Origin: Anagrus nilaparvatae
Taxonomy: Eukaryota; Arthropoda; Insecta; Hymenoptera; Mymaridae
NCBI GenBank assembly: GCA_022575985.1
Contig: JAKSXM010000007.1
Coordinates: forward strand, 58,806,501-58,870,500
Reading direction: 5' to 3'
Length of the DNA: 64,000 nucleotides
Below are positions 46,468 to 59,344 of this stretch, in pieces; position 1 is the first letter of the stretch, and each line of letters starts with the position of its first letter. The notes under the pieces were generated by a model. The model saw only the letters and a program-made list of their open reading frames with translations. It searched no databases and had not been told where the DNA came from. The translations under genes and the position numbers were made by a program.

Positions 46468-48785
46468 TAAGTATATTTTTGCAAGGCAAGAAGAGAAAAA
46501 GGATCAAAAAAATGAGATAGAAAGACCGCCATTTTTCTTTTAGTATCTTTTTTTTTGTATGTCCTTTTTATTCATTGACTTCCTTCTTTTTAAAGGACTT
46601 TTTTTTGCTCTTGCCCTGCCAATTCAAGAGATACAAGAGATTCTTCTTTCTCACACCCTGATATACACAACCTGTTTTTTTTTCGACATTCTTTTTATTT
46701 TCTTTCATCCCTTCAATTTTACATTAATACACCTACTATTATATATATTTTGATTTCATCTTATATCGTTCACTTCCGATATTATTTTTATTATACCTGT
46801 TCAAGATGTTATTTATTATGGTTTTATACATGTATGTGTGTTTATATTCCATTTACACGGAGCTACTGGTTGATGATGAGAAGCTTAATGATTATGTGAT
46901 GTTTTTTTAAAAGATTTCAAAGGTAAGATAGATGATATGACAAAAAAAAAATATTATATAGGTACTACTTTTTTTTATTTTATTTTTGTAATTAATAGCT
47001 TATGTACTAGGGAAATCAAATACCTTTTTAGACAGGTTTTTAATATATTGATGAAGGTTTCTGAAGAACTTTTGTAATTTAACTTTTTTTTTTGATACCC
47101 GGAAGATATTTTGATTATATTTTTTTAATTATATCTTTGATTTATTTTTTGGTTTGTGAGTTTATTGTTGCAATTTTTCATAGGTTGCATTTTCCATAAG
47201 CAGGTTCGAAATTTTGAGGGATTGATACAGAAATTTGAATATGATTTTCTTATTCTAATAGACTCTCTGGATGGCTTATTATAATCCCTAAACAACTCAA
47301 AACATCAAAATTTTGACCCATGCAAGCCCCAAATATAGGAGGGTGTTGCAATATTCATAGAGGTATCAAAAATCACCACTATATCTTTTGTATTGATTTA
47401 TTGTGGCTCTATCTAAAAATAATCTCAGCTTTAAATTTTATAAAAAATATCAATTTGCATAACAGTACTGCTTAATTACTACCAAAGAATCCTCATGGTT
47501 AACCATATGGAAATATTTCAATCTTTTTGAATTGTCCAAAATTTTCTTTACAAATTTTTAAAAACACAGAAAATTTTACAAACATCTTAATGCAATATCT
47601 TCAATACCTAGAAGTATTTTCAACAAAAATTTAACAATGGATAAAAAATTAACATTTTTAATATGCACGATAAATTTGTTGTCAAACTTTCTTAAAATGA
47701 TATTTTTTTTTATTAGAAGCATTTTTCACCAAGAAATTATTATAAAATCCAAGATCCTGTTTCAATAAAAAACTAGTTTGAAGTGCCATCTATTGACAAT
47801 GTGGATATGAGAGGTTCTGTAATATAATTCATAAAATCATTTGTGCATTAAATTTATGCATTTAATTATAAATCGGTTACTTCCTTATACTTTGAATTTT
47901 TCAAGATTTGCAGACGAGACAAGTGGACCAAATTAGCAAATTCGCAAAAATGTTTACTAATTAATGATTTTTTTGTATTTTTGAATCTGAATTTATTTTT
48001 TTAGTCTTTAAATTTTATTAAATCAACTCAGTTTTTGGAATAAATCTAATATATACACTCACAAAATTGTATTGGTAAAAATTACCCTTTTGATTAGTAA
48101 AATAATTTGAAGTTGTCAAAGTGGCGTTTTATGTTATTTTTTACCAACATGTATTTTATAAACTACCCGTAAAGGAAAAAAAAATTACCCTTAATTTTAG
48201 TAGAATTTATTTTACATATTTTTTCTCGCAAGTGACAAAATTTGATTTCAGATACTATATTATAAGGAATGAAAATTGTATAAATTATAAAATATAAATT
48301 ATAAAAAAAAATTAAAAAAAAAAAAATTAAAAAAAAAAAAAAAAAAAATAAAAGTTATACACATGTGAAAGAGTGAGAGTATAATAATATTTTGTAGAAA
48401 ATCTTACTCAAGAAAAATTACCCTTAATTATAGTAAAATGTACTATTTTTAATTCTTTGGATAACTTTACTAAAATTAATAGTAAAATCTTCCAGCTGCA
48501 AATGTACATTTTCCTCTACATTTTTTCTCAGTGTAAGCATTTGATATATATTTTTAAAATCTCATAACGAAATTTCCCCTTTGCCATAAATAGCATTCCA
48601 CTTGTAGCAAGCAATTATTATTTTTTATTAAAATAATTCTAAATGACATTTATTTTAATTTTCTTTTCTTACTAGCGGGTCAAAAACACTTTTTTCGCCC
48701 CGTGACGCTTTTGAAAATACGGGGTTTGTTTACACAGAGAAACAAAAATTATGTTTTATCCATTTGAGCAAAATAAAAATGACCT

Positions 48786-48815
48786 GGATCGCACTTTACC
48801 AATTAAAGTGCGATC
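48786..48815. repeat. perfect short hairpin
   Basis: gatcgcactttaccaattaa followed by agtgcgatc gives an 11-base stem with a short loop. An outer weaker pairing (aaaatgac / gtcatttt) suggests a tiny MITE. Confidence 0.55.
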
Positions 48816-51479
48816 TCTTATTTTTTTCTCCCTTGCAAACGATTCAAGTCATTTTGAACAAAAAAAAAAAAAGAAAAAAAATAAGAAAATCATCTTGCCA
48901 CAAGTGAAATTCCGTTTGCTAAAATATTATTGAAATTAAAACTAAGTACATTCATAGATACATCCTGCATAATAACAAAGTTAATATTTTCATGATTTAA
49001 AAACATGTAACATTTTTCCAATACCCACGTAAAACTGTAAAATATATAAAATTTTACTAAAAATAGTTTACTAAAAATGTATTCAAATAAAGTTAGAAAT
49101 AAGATCGATATCCGTCATCCTAAATCACGCAAAAAATTGAAAATTTTATTATTTTTATGTACAGATTGCAAATAAGTGTGACGGTGCGGGAACTAAATTT
49201 AATAGAATTTTTGAAAAAAAGTCCCACAAAATGTCATTTCACGCAAGTTTATAGTTTCAAAATAAAATAAGTGGAAAGAAAAATAAATACCTAGAAATTC
49301 TTATAATTTTTATACAAAAATTTGATGAAGTTTTCTTAGGGGTATTTCAAAAATTTAGAAAAACTAATATTTGCGTTTTTAAACCTCCCTACCCTCATAT
49401 TTTTGCATACCCAAACCCTTTTATTTAAATCCAGACCCCTTTTGCTCTAAATTTTTACAAGCCCTTTCTATATCATTTACTCAAAAAGTATTTATCTGCA
49501 AATCTCTAGAAATAGAAAATAAATATAATTTAATATAAAAAAATAATCACTTTTTCTCAGACTGTAAATCAATTTAAAAATAAATTTATTTCCACCATTC
49601 ACTTATACAACATTTTTATAAAAAAATTATTAATTTCCTTATTTTATAATTCAGTACATGCTATAATTTTCTTTAATAAATACAAAAAACAGTATAATTG
49701 AGTTACATTTTTGCAAGAAATGCAAGAAACTTTAACCATGCAAACTTTTTTTCTTCTAAATTACCCTTTTTTTAAAAAAACACAGAGGATGTATTACTTG
49801 TATTAAAAAAAAGTGTGATCATAATATCAGTCATACTATTTTTTACAAAAAGTAATAAAATATTTTTTAAGTATAATATTTCATATCAAAAACATGTCAC
49901 ATCGCAAAAAAAAAATGACATTTTAAGAAAAAATAAAATTAACTGGTTCTAAAGAGACATTAAGTTAGCATTTGAATTTTATGAATTAAAATTACCACAC
50001 AGTAGCCATTAAATTTTTTGATATAAAAAAAAATTGTGCATCAAATATACGCAGAAGCAGTAATCACAGCTTAAAAAATAGGCGTGGTTTTATTTAAAAG
50101 AGAGGCGTTCAACCTTAAACAAATCTCTTTGGCTATTGGATATTGCAAAAATGATTCTCTTCAATGGGGCGTTTAAACGTGTGATTCTTATGTGTTGCAT
50201 GATGCATTTTTGAATTTTTGAATTTTTTTCTTTTCTATTCACCTATTTTTTGTTACTTCTGTTTGCTATTATTATTATATCTAAAGTCGGTTACATTTAT
50301 TTAGGGGAGAAGAAAAAATTTTTTTTAGCAAAGGGAAAAAAAATTAGTAGTGTGAATTGAAATCTTAAAAAAAAAAAGTAGATTTTTATCTAAATAGTTG
50401 AATAAACTTTTTACGGTAACACAAGATTATTAACGATACGATAAATCTATTTTGTTAAATAAAATCGTAAAAGTAACATCTGAATTACAATTTTGACATT
50501 TTTATTTAGTATAAATTTTTGGTGAGAACAAGTTTTGAAAAAAAAGATCAAATTTATTTTTGTTGAATAATTTAACATAAATCGAATTTTAACTTGGCGT
50601 TTTGTGGCTTAATTGTTATTAGAAAAATTACTAAAAAAATTTTCTTGTTTACTTAAAAGATAATATAAGATTTATGACCTGCGCGTGACTATTTATTAAT
50701 TTTTATTTTTTAATGTATGCAATACGTGTGACCATAAATATTTTGCTATTATATGAAACTATGCATTAATTTGAATATTTTTTGAAACAAAAGAAAATTT
50801 AATATTTGACTTTAGGAGTAAAGAAAAATAGAAAATTTTAAAAATATCTAACTTAATTGTTAGAAGATTTATGATGACGATTTAGGAGATCATTAAAATA
50901 TTGAATTTTTTATTTTTTATAATCTGGATTAGAATTTTGACGCGCTTGTTAATTTTATAATGTGTTAAAATATTTGAAATTTACATACTTTTGAATATTT
51001 TATTCGAGAATTTCAAAAACAATTAGCTTTTAATATTATGTAAAATTTATGAAATAATTTGTGATGCATTTAAAGGCCATAAATTTTATTAAATACAATC
51101 GAAGTATTTTATTTAGTCTTTGGATTAAAAAAAAAATTTTTTTAAACATAGCAATTAAATATCTTAAGCATTTTTGTCATATTGTTTCCTTATCTTTTTA
51201 GAACAATAAGAGTTAGGAAGATTGAGATGAATTTTGGTCTATAGTGTTTTCAATTCAATAAGAATAGTATAATTTAAATTATTTACGCCTAATTTTTATA
51301 ACATTTTTTCACCAAAAGCTTTTAGAAATATTAATTTTTTATGCGAATTATTGATTTTCTGAATTCAATGACTAATTTATCCTGAAAAACGTTTATTTTG
51401 GCAAATTCGACTTATTACAAGCTGAAATAGCGTGCAGGGCACATATTTTGGTATAATAAATATCTCCAACAAGAGGTTT

Positions 51480-51702
51480 AGAATGTTTTTCAGAATGCCA
51501 ATGCCCTATTATCCTGAGGAGAGGTACACCCCTCCAAAAATTTAAATCACCCAGGTGACTAAATTGAAACCAGGCTAGATTTTAATACTTGCTTTAGATA
51601 ATCATAAAAGAGCTGCAGCCAAATCGATATTATAATATCTCCGTAAGCAGAGGAGGGCTATTACCGAGAAGCTAACCCTGCAATACGTCCGTAATTTAAG
51701 TC
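51480..51702. repeat. diverged direct copies of the foldback arm motif
   Basis: Blocks around tcctgaggagaggtacaccc and aaatcacccaggtgactaaa (51515-51560) repeat in the same direction at 51690-51720 and 51800-51860, so the arm motif occurs three times on this side. Confidence 0.6.
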
Positions 51703-52456
51703 ACCTGGGTGACTCTTGAAACCAGGCTAAACTTTTATACATTACTCTACAAAGTTTTTTGATAAAATAACCAAAGTTTACCCTATGCCCCATTGTCCTT
51801 AGGAGGGATACAGCCTCCCAAAATTTAAGTCACCCAGGTGAACCAAATGAAACCAGGGCAAATTATACGCACGTCTTTTAAATACAGCCTATGCCAACCT
51901 GTCCAAAAGGGTGAATTTGACGGTATTTTTGGCTCTAAAACTGACCCTTAAGTCGATTTTCTTTTGTTATTCTTCGAATTTCTTACCAATATGAGCTTAA
52001 GTAAGGCAAGGGCCTTATAATATCAATAAAAAAACTTGTTTTTAATTTGCAGTAAAGAAAAAAAGTTTTTAATAGTTCACTTGTATGTCAGTGATTACGA
52101 TATAGTATCGAAACTTTTACGCCCATGATACTAAATAGCTATTTCCGAATTCGATTGGTAAGACATTGGAAGAAAAACATAAGAAATTCGACTTTTGGGG
52201 CAGTTTTTGGGCCAAAATTTCAAATTTACCCCTTTGGGCAAGTTGGCATAGGCTGTATTAGAAACATATTTTGGTGAAAAGAAAACGTGTGTATTTGTCA
52301 TAGTTTAATTTGGGTTACCTGGGTAACTTTAATTTGGGATGGGGGGTATACCCCCCAGGACAATGGGTCATAGGCTAAACTTTAAGCAAATTATCAAAAA
52401 ACTTTGTCGAGTAATGTGCGTAAAAATTTAGTCTGGTCTCAAGAGAGTCACCCAGT
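51703..52456. mobile_element. foldback element with a nested TA element
   Basis: Left-arm blocks (gaaaccaggctaaac, acaaagttttttgataa, ccctatgccccattgtcc) pair with complements on the right (gtttaatttgggttacctgg, caggacaatgggtcatagg, ttatcaaaaaactttgtcga, gtctggtctcaagagagtc). The arms are about 75-80 percent alike by eye, so the element is old. Its centre is occupied by a younger inverted-repeat insertion. Confidence 0.6.
51885..52255. mobile_element. 371-base MITE with TA target site
   Basis: The ends cagcctatgccaac and gttggcataggctg are perfect inverted repeats flanked by TA. The arms continue through cagtttttgg and cgaatttctt with fewer matches. It is inserted between the arms of the 51703-52456 foldback. 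Confidence 0.7.
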
Positions 52457-52601
52457 TTTTAATTCGTACAATGGATCCTGGAAAATGGTTTAGAAATTCA
52501 TTATCTGGGTGGGTAATAGTGAATTTGAAGCTATCCGAGTAGTTTCCTAAAAGTTAGCCAAATTTTTGTGGACTGCCTGCCCATACAGTGGAACTTGATG
52601 C

Positions 52602-52815
52602 CTAAGCTAATTTTTTACAATTAAATTCTTGAATTAAGTTTTTGAAGGCTTTACATTTCCTTGCGAAGGAAATTGAAGGAAAAGCAAAAAGAGAAAAAAT
52701 ATGCCAAGTATGTGTTTTTTTCTTTATATTATATCCTGCTTTCATAATAGCAACCTCTCTGTCTATTAAAAAATCATGAAACTTACTACTTCCAGAAGCC
52801 AAAAATGTAAATAAT
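52602..52815 (-). other. candidate coding exon, unrecognised
   Basis: On the minus strand an acceptor (cattttttctag|ATTATTT) at 52816 opens a 71-codon frame without ATG, running through ASGSSKFHDFLIDREVAIMK, then a more compositional tail, to a stop at 52602. The first 35 residues look protein-like (balanced charge, few repeats). It could be the last exon of a gene further right or a transposase remnant. I do not recognise a family, and no partner exon was found. Confidence 0.25.
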
Positions 52816-55800
52816 CTAGAAAAAATGTTAAATTAACTATAAAAAGAAAATTCACAGAGCATTTATGATTCTTTAACAAAAAAAAGTATGAATAAATAAT
52901 CCCTACTGAATTGAATTTCATTTAATGATGATATCAAAAAAATATTTGATGATGGATGAATAATTGATGAATGTAACAAATATGTATTTAACATAAATTG
53001 AAAAAAATTTATTACAAATGTGATCTTTAGATATGATTGATTCCCATCTTTTATTTCTTTTTCTCTTAAGATTTTTTCTTAGACAAAAAATAATAATTCA
53101 TATTTTTTTTATAAAATATTCAATAATCTGTCAATTATAAGTGTAAAATTAGATCGATCATTCTTTTATAGAATTTTAGCACTTTTAATTTTTAAGATAT
53201 TTTTGTATGCAAAGCGTAAAATTTATTTGTTACTAATAGAAGTGCATGTCGTATATGAATTGACTTATTGTATATTATTTAGTTCAATTTACAATGTATT
53301 TATTAAAATTATTGGCGCCAGGAAGTTGTGGATACTTTTCATTCATAAATTTCAATATGTTCGATTTAACCCCATTCAAATTAAAATTTTATTTAATATA
53401 CACTTGGGACCCAACTTGAATTAGGCGTGTACAAAAAAATTTATGCTTATAAGGTGAAAATTATGTTATTTTTTAATACCTTATGAATCATAACCAATTG
53501 AACGAATTCTTTAACGGGTGAGTGTAGAAAGAAAAAATCTATTTAGATCAAATTCTTATAAAGTAGGTACATCTACTAAAAAATATAATGATTGAAACGG
53601 AGAGAAAAAGCAGGGAAAATGAGAAAAATTAATCATTACTTCAACTTACAGTCAAGTTATCATTCGGGATGAAGCCAATCTTTCAGCCAATCAAAAAAAC
53701 ATTAATTTAAAATTTTAGGAAACTTAATTTTTAATTATTTCTAATAAAAAAATTTATATATACATAAAACTAAAATAAAAATATTTTAATTCAAAGGATT
53801 CAAATAAACAAAAATGATTTGCTGAAAATCCAAAAATTTAGCAACTCTCGTTTTATTAAAATTTGTAAACGTTTAGACGATTTGATATTTGAAACTTTTT
53901 GGATTGCAATTCACTCTACTCGAGTAAAGTTTCAATTAAAAAAAAAAAACAGAATATCACTCAAATGAGCAGTGGGGTTAAATTTCATCCAAATGAGCCT
54001 GGCTGAATTTTTTCTTGATAAAATTTATAGTGAAACAATTTTATAACTGAAATTAAATTTGTTTAAATCCAAGGGTATTTAAAATTTTTTTTCAAATTTA
54101 AGAATATTTCAAAATACACAATCATTTTAAGTCTTTTTAAGGAATTATCCAAACAAAAATTGTATTCTGAAAGTTGTTAGTTTATTTTTTATGCAATTAT
54201 TTCTTAACCAATAGCTAATTTTTTTCAGCAAATTTTTAGCATAATCTGGAGTTTTATATAAAATCAAAAAACAAAGCCTCTAATCGACCATATAAAATCA
54301 ACTAAATAGCAATTTTTTAAATAAGCAAAAAAATATTTTTTTTGAATTTGCATGAAGACTGTATGCAAAAGTCGAACCTCACATTTTGTCCCGTGATTTA
54401 AAACATAGTCTTACATATAACGTGCAAAAAATACGTGTTCTTAGGGTAGCAAACAGTCTTTTTTGCCCTTGATATGTAAAGCGTTTTTTAAAAGCGGTAT
54501 ACATTAATTTAAAATCTAAAATTTTCAGTTTATTTCATTCAAAATGATATTGTAACTTATTTCATAATATTATGTTTAAAAAAGACTTTATGTCAAAAAT
54601 AATGACTGACCACACATTTTACAGGTAAATAAAAAAAATAAATCAAAAAGTGCATTCAAATGTACAAAAAACACATATAAAAAATGAGAAATTAAATATT
54701 ACTCTTAGCATAGATCTCAAAAAATATCATAACAATACTAAATACTTCAAGTGGAATGAACCTTAAAGTACACCTATTTTTGACCTTTTTTTTCATTTCT
54801 TTTCATCCAATCAAGATTTATTTTTTCAAAAAGATCTTACTCTATATATGTTTATAAAACTGGACAATAAATAAATGGCATTTTCAGCTTTTTGATGAGA
54901 AATAAGCTTTCGTTAAGAAAAGTCTATCTGAATAAAAAAAAAAAAGATCAGATTTTTTTAAGAGGGGTTCCCTTGTTTATTCCCTATATATCTTTATAAA
55001 TTTTATTAAACAGATATAAAAGAAGAATTAATAATATAAAAAAAATCTTTAAGTAAATTCAGATATCTATTTTTGGCTAATAAAATAAAGATAAAAAAGG
55101 TATAGCATTTATATAGTTAAAACTGAATGCTCTTCTTGACTTGATTCAATTTTTTTTATAAATAGAATGCGGTAGGCCGAACTTTACATGTTAAGTCGAT
55201 TGGATAATTTTATATAATCAAAATTGACAATGCAGAAAATGTATAATATTCTATAAAATATCAATACTTAAAAATATATTTAATCAAATTATATTGTCCC
55301 ACTTGTAGAACATGATATAAATGTATTGAGATATTAAAGTTTTTATTTTTTTGAAATTTACAAAAAATTTTATTATCAAGCTAAATTTTAATAGATATTT
55401 GTTAAACAAGGGTTTAAATGATGTTGAATGCACGAGCGAGTGTATGCTAAATTCAAACTATATTTTGCTCCATGGTTAAAGCGTGGATTATAATCTGTAT
55501 TATCAAAAATGATTGAAAACATTTTAACTCATGATGTATTGAAAAAAAATGCACACTTAGTTTACTAAACAAACTGCAATCGCAGTAGTCAACTCTATAT
55601 CATTTTGAGTAACTTTGAAATCACTACACAAAATGCCGAATAATGGACAATACAATACAGAATAATGACACTTGCACAGGTGGTAATATTTTATGCTATG
55701 ATCTATACTAAGAAAAATTTCACTAATGGAATTCTTTTCTGATCAAAGGATTGCAAATTACTTGAGGTGTAAAGAAATTTGAAAAAAAAAAATTTTTTAA

Positions 55801-55843
55801 GAAAGAATATACCACTGCGCGCAGATCCTAAATAAAAAAAAAG
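52816..55843. other. AT-rich intergenic stretch
   Basis: No gene, RNA gene or clear inverted repeat that I can support. Confidence 0.4.
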
Positions 55844-56591
55844 ATTAAAAAAACGCTGCCAAGTGATTGGCACTATGGTTCCTCATCAACAATAGCAAAA
55901 TATTTATAATGGTCTATTTTATCTAATAAAAATGATAATTTGAGATATCAGTATTTCATAAAAAAAAGTTAAGTACCGTATTCCAAGAGAATAAAAATGT
56001 TGCTGTGATTTAATGTTTTTTATTTAACAAATTTTTAGAAAATAATTTTCAATAAACTAAGTATAATCAGTTATAAAAAATATATTGCCAATATAAAAAT
56101 TATACATAAGTATCTTAATAATTAATTATACTTTAATAAGTCATTTTATAAAGTGAATAAATTTTATTATAATAAATAATTATTTTAATTATAAAATTAA
56201 ATAAAAAATTATATCTTATTAAAAAAAATATAGTAATGAAAACAATAATTAAAAATATATTTATTTAAAGTATTGTTGTAAAAGTTATTATTCAATTATT
56301 TTAATATTAGCACAACTTATTTTTTTTGAATCTAAACTTGAAATGTTATTGTTTTGTATTTGTGCATATAAAATATTTTTTTTACCCCGATTCAAAATTG
56401 TCTCTGTTAAAATATTAAATATTTTTTTTATGATTTTATTACAATCTATAATTTTTATATATTTTAGTAAACAACATTTTGGTTCCTCATAGAGGAACCT
56501 TTGTGATAGGTGAAATTTTGATTTTCGATATTTTGGCATATAAGCACGTTTTGAGACCTCAGGAAGCTAAAAAACCGGTTTTTAAAAAAAG

Positions 56592-56652
56592 TCTGTGTGT
56601 GTGTGTGTGTGTATAAATGTATGTATGTATGTATGTATGTATGTATGTATGT
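56592..56652. repeat. (tg)n followed by (atgt)n microsatellite
   Basis: About ten tg units, a short spacer, then about eight atgt units. A shorter inverted counterpart is at 59097-59129, so the run length has changed since the arms formed. Confidence 0.9.
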
Positions 56653-56699
56653 CGCACTGTAACCAGTGATATTTCACAGCCAACACGACATTAAGACCT

Positions 56700-58390
56700 A
56701 ATTTTTTTTTCAAAATTTTTTTCACCAAAAAAGCTCGAGGTACTTTTTTCTTTTTTTAATTTGGATGTAATACCTCATTTATTTCCACGAAAGTACTTAT
56801 ATTTGAAAGTATGTTTTTTACTCGATATCTCGAATCTGATACTTAATTTTTGAAAATTTTTTTCCCAAAATTTTTTTCATAAAAAAAATACAAAAAACAC
56901 CAATTTTTTTTTGAACGTATAGTACATAATTTGCTTCCATGGAAGTACTAGTTTTAAGAACCTCTATAACAGTAATTTTTTGGACCTGATACTTAATTTT
57001 TTGAAAATTTTTTTCCCAAAATTTTTTTCATAAAAAAATACAAAAAACTACAATTTTTTTTTTTTTTTTGAAGGTAGTACATAATTTGCTTCCATGGAAG
57101 TACTAGTTTTAAGAACCTCTATAAAAGTAATTTTTTGGACCTGATACTTAATTTTTTGAAAATTTTTTTCTCAAAATTTTTGCCGCCAAAAAATATAAAA
57201 AATGTCAATTTTATTTTTTTTTAGGATGTAGTACTTAATATTTTTCTACGAAAGTACGAATATTTAGAATTATCGTTTTTAAATGATTATTTCATGTGAT
57301 ACGTAATTTTTCAAAATTTTTTTTTTTCAACATTTTTTTAATAAAAAAATAAAAAAAATACAATAATTTTTTTTCTTTTTGGACGTAATACCTAATTTAT
57401 TTCTAGGAAAGTTCTAATATCCAGAATCATCGTTTTTAAAGGAATTCTCCATCTGATACGTAATTTTTCGAAATTTTTTTTTTCAAAATTTTTTGTATAA
57501 AAAAATTAAAAAAACACAATAATTTTTTTTCTTTTTGGACTTAGTACTTAATTTATTTATATGAAAGTACTAATATCCAGAATTATGGTTTTAAAGGATT
57601 TCTCTAGCTGAAATTTAATTTTTTTGAAATTTTTTTTTTTCAAAATTTTTTGTATAAAAAAATTAAAAAAACAATAATTTTTTTTTTTTTTGGACTTAGT
57701 ACTTAATTTGTTTCTATGAAAGTACTAATATCTAGAATTATTGTTTTTAAAGAATTTTTCATCTGATACGTAATTTTTCAAATTTTTTTGTATAAAAAAA
57801 TTAAAAAAACAATAGTTTTTTTTCTTTTTGGACTTAGTACTTAATTTATTTCTATGAAAGTGCTAATATCTGGAATTATCATTTATAAAGGAATTAAGAA
57901 TTTTCTCAAAATTTTTGCCACACAAAAAATATAAAAAATGCCAATTTTTTTTTTTTAGGATGTAGTACTTAATATTTTTCTACGAAAGTACGAATATTTA
58001 GAATTATCGTTTTTAAATGATTATTTCATGTGATACGTAATTTTTCGATATTTTTTTTTTCAAAATTTTTTTAATAAAAAAATTAAAAAAATACAATAAT
58101 TTTTTTTCTTTTTGGACGTAATACCTAATTTATTTCTAGGAAAGTTCTAATATCCAGAATCATCGTTTTTAAAGGATTTCTCCATTTGATATGTAATTTT
58201 TCGAAATTTTTTGTATGAAAAGATTAAAAAAACACAATAATTTTTTTTCTTTTTGAACGTAGTACTTAATTTATTTCTATGAAAGTACTAATATCCAGAA
58301 TTATGGTTTTTAAAGGATTTTTTCCATCTGATACGTGATTTTTCAAATTTTTTTTGTGAATATTTTTCATATAAAAAAATTAAAAAAACA
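56700..58390. repeat. tandem satellite array, unit about 120-150 bases
   Basis: About eleven diverged units, each with a gatacgtaatttttcgaaat-like block, an A/T-run block, a gacttagtacttaatttatt-like block and a gaaagtactaatatccagaa-like block. Two higher-order copies (57205-57330 and 57955-58080) are closer to each other than to their neighbours, showing multi-unit duplication. Confidence 0.8.
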
Positions 58391-59344
58391 TCATTTTTAT
58401 TAGATAAAATAGACCATTATAAATATTTTGCTATTGTTGATGAGGAACCATAGTGCCAATCACTTGGCAGCGTTTTTTTAATAATTTTTCAATGCCTTCA
58501 TCAGTTATTTGAATGCAATTTATGCATTTTTAAAATTATGATGTTTTTTTAATTTTTTTATATGAAAAATATTAAAAAAAAAAATTTGAAAAATTACGTA
58601 TCAGATGGAAAAAATCCTTTAAAAACAATAATTCTAGATATTTTAGTACTTTCATAGAAATAAATTAAGTACTACATCCTAAAAAAAAAATAATTGGCAT
58701 TTTTTATATTTTTTGACGGCAAAAATTTTGAGAAAAAAATTTTCAAAAAATTAAGTATCAGGTCCAAAAAATTACTGTTATAGAGGTTCTTAAAACTAGT
58801 ACTTCCATGGAAGCAAATTATGTACTATACGTTCAAAAAAAAATTGGTGTTTTTTGTATTTTTTTTATGAAAAAAATTTTGGGAAAAAAATTTTCAAAAA
58901 TTAAGTATCAGATTCGAGATATCGAGTAAAAACCATACTTTCAAATATAAGTACTTTCGTGGAAATAAATGATGTATTACATCCAAATTAAAAAAAAAAA
59001 AAAGTACCTCGAGCTTTTTTGGTGAATAAAATTTTGAAAAAAAAATTAGGTCTTAATGTCGTGTCGGCTGTGAAATATCACCGGTTACAGTGCGACATAC
59101 AACATACATACATACACACACACACACAGACTTTTTTTAAAAACCGGTTTTTTAGCTTCCTGAGGTCTCAAAACGTGCTTATATGCCAAAATATCGAAAA
59201 TCAAAATTTCACCTATCACAAAGGTTCCTCTATGAGGAACCAAAAATTTTTTTTAGATTTCAAGTCATTTAATGATTTAATGCAATCTTTCGAACAAAAA
59301 AAAAAATAAAGCGAATTTTTATTTCTGTGACTGATATGTATACA

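Larger units (their letters stand above)
45487..51479. other. AT-rich intergenic stretch with simple repeats
   Basis: Holds a (tca)n run at 46157-46183, an A/G-rich run at 46365-46400, an A-rich run at 48303-48350 and a perfect short hairpin at 48786-48815. A splice-bounded candidate exon lies at 46294-46467. At 50090-50200 a less AT-rich piece carries an inverted CCAAT word. No gene with family features. Confidence 0.35.
55844..58482. repeat. inverted repeat A, interlocked with the next element
   Basis: A 92-base arm at 55844-55935 (attaaaaaaacgctgccaag, then ggcactatggttcctcatca) has a nearly perfect inverted copy at 58391-58482. The left arm lies outside, and the right arm inside, the 56477-59245 foldback, so the order along the DNA is A, B, A', B'. 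Confidence 0.8.
56477..59245. mobile_element. foldback element B with satellite core
   Basis: The ends are ttttggttcctcatagagg and its complement; the terminal ggttcctcatagaggaacc is itself a palindrome. The arms match for about 600-700 bases (56477-57170 with 58560-59245), including gataggtgaaattttgattt, the (tg)n run, gtcgcactgtaacc and ttccatggaagtactagttt. Between them lies a tandem array. Long inverted arms plus internal tandem repeats recall FB-type foldback elements. Open frames inside are artefacts of the repeats. Confidence 0.75.

Noticed and set aside
46800..46940. Short frame containing ELLVDDEKLNDYVMFF followed by a gtaaga donor
   Set aside because: Only about 34-39 codons, stops before the donor, no acceptor or partner exon found; not enough to call.
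56700..58390. Regularly spaced repeats that might suggest a CRISPR array
   Set aside because: Units are contiguous and diverged, of uneven length, in a eukaryotic foldback element, with no unique spacers.
59019..59309. 96-codon frame beginning MVNKILKKK
   Set aside because: It lies in the inverted arm of foldback B and includes the (ca)n microsatellite (HTHTHT), so it is a repeat product.
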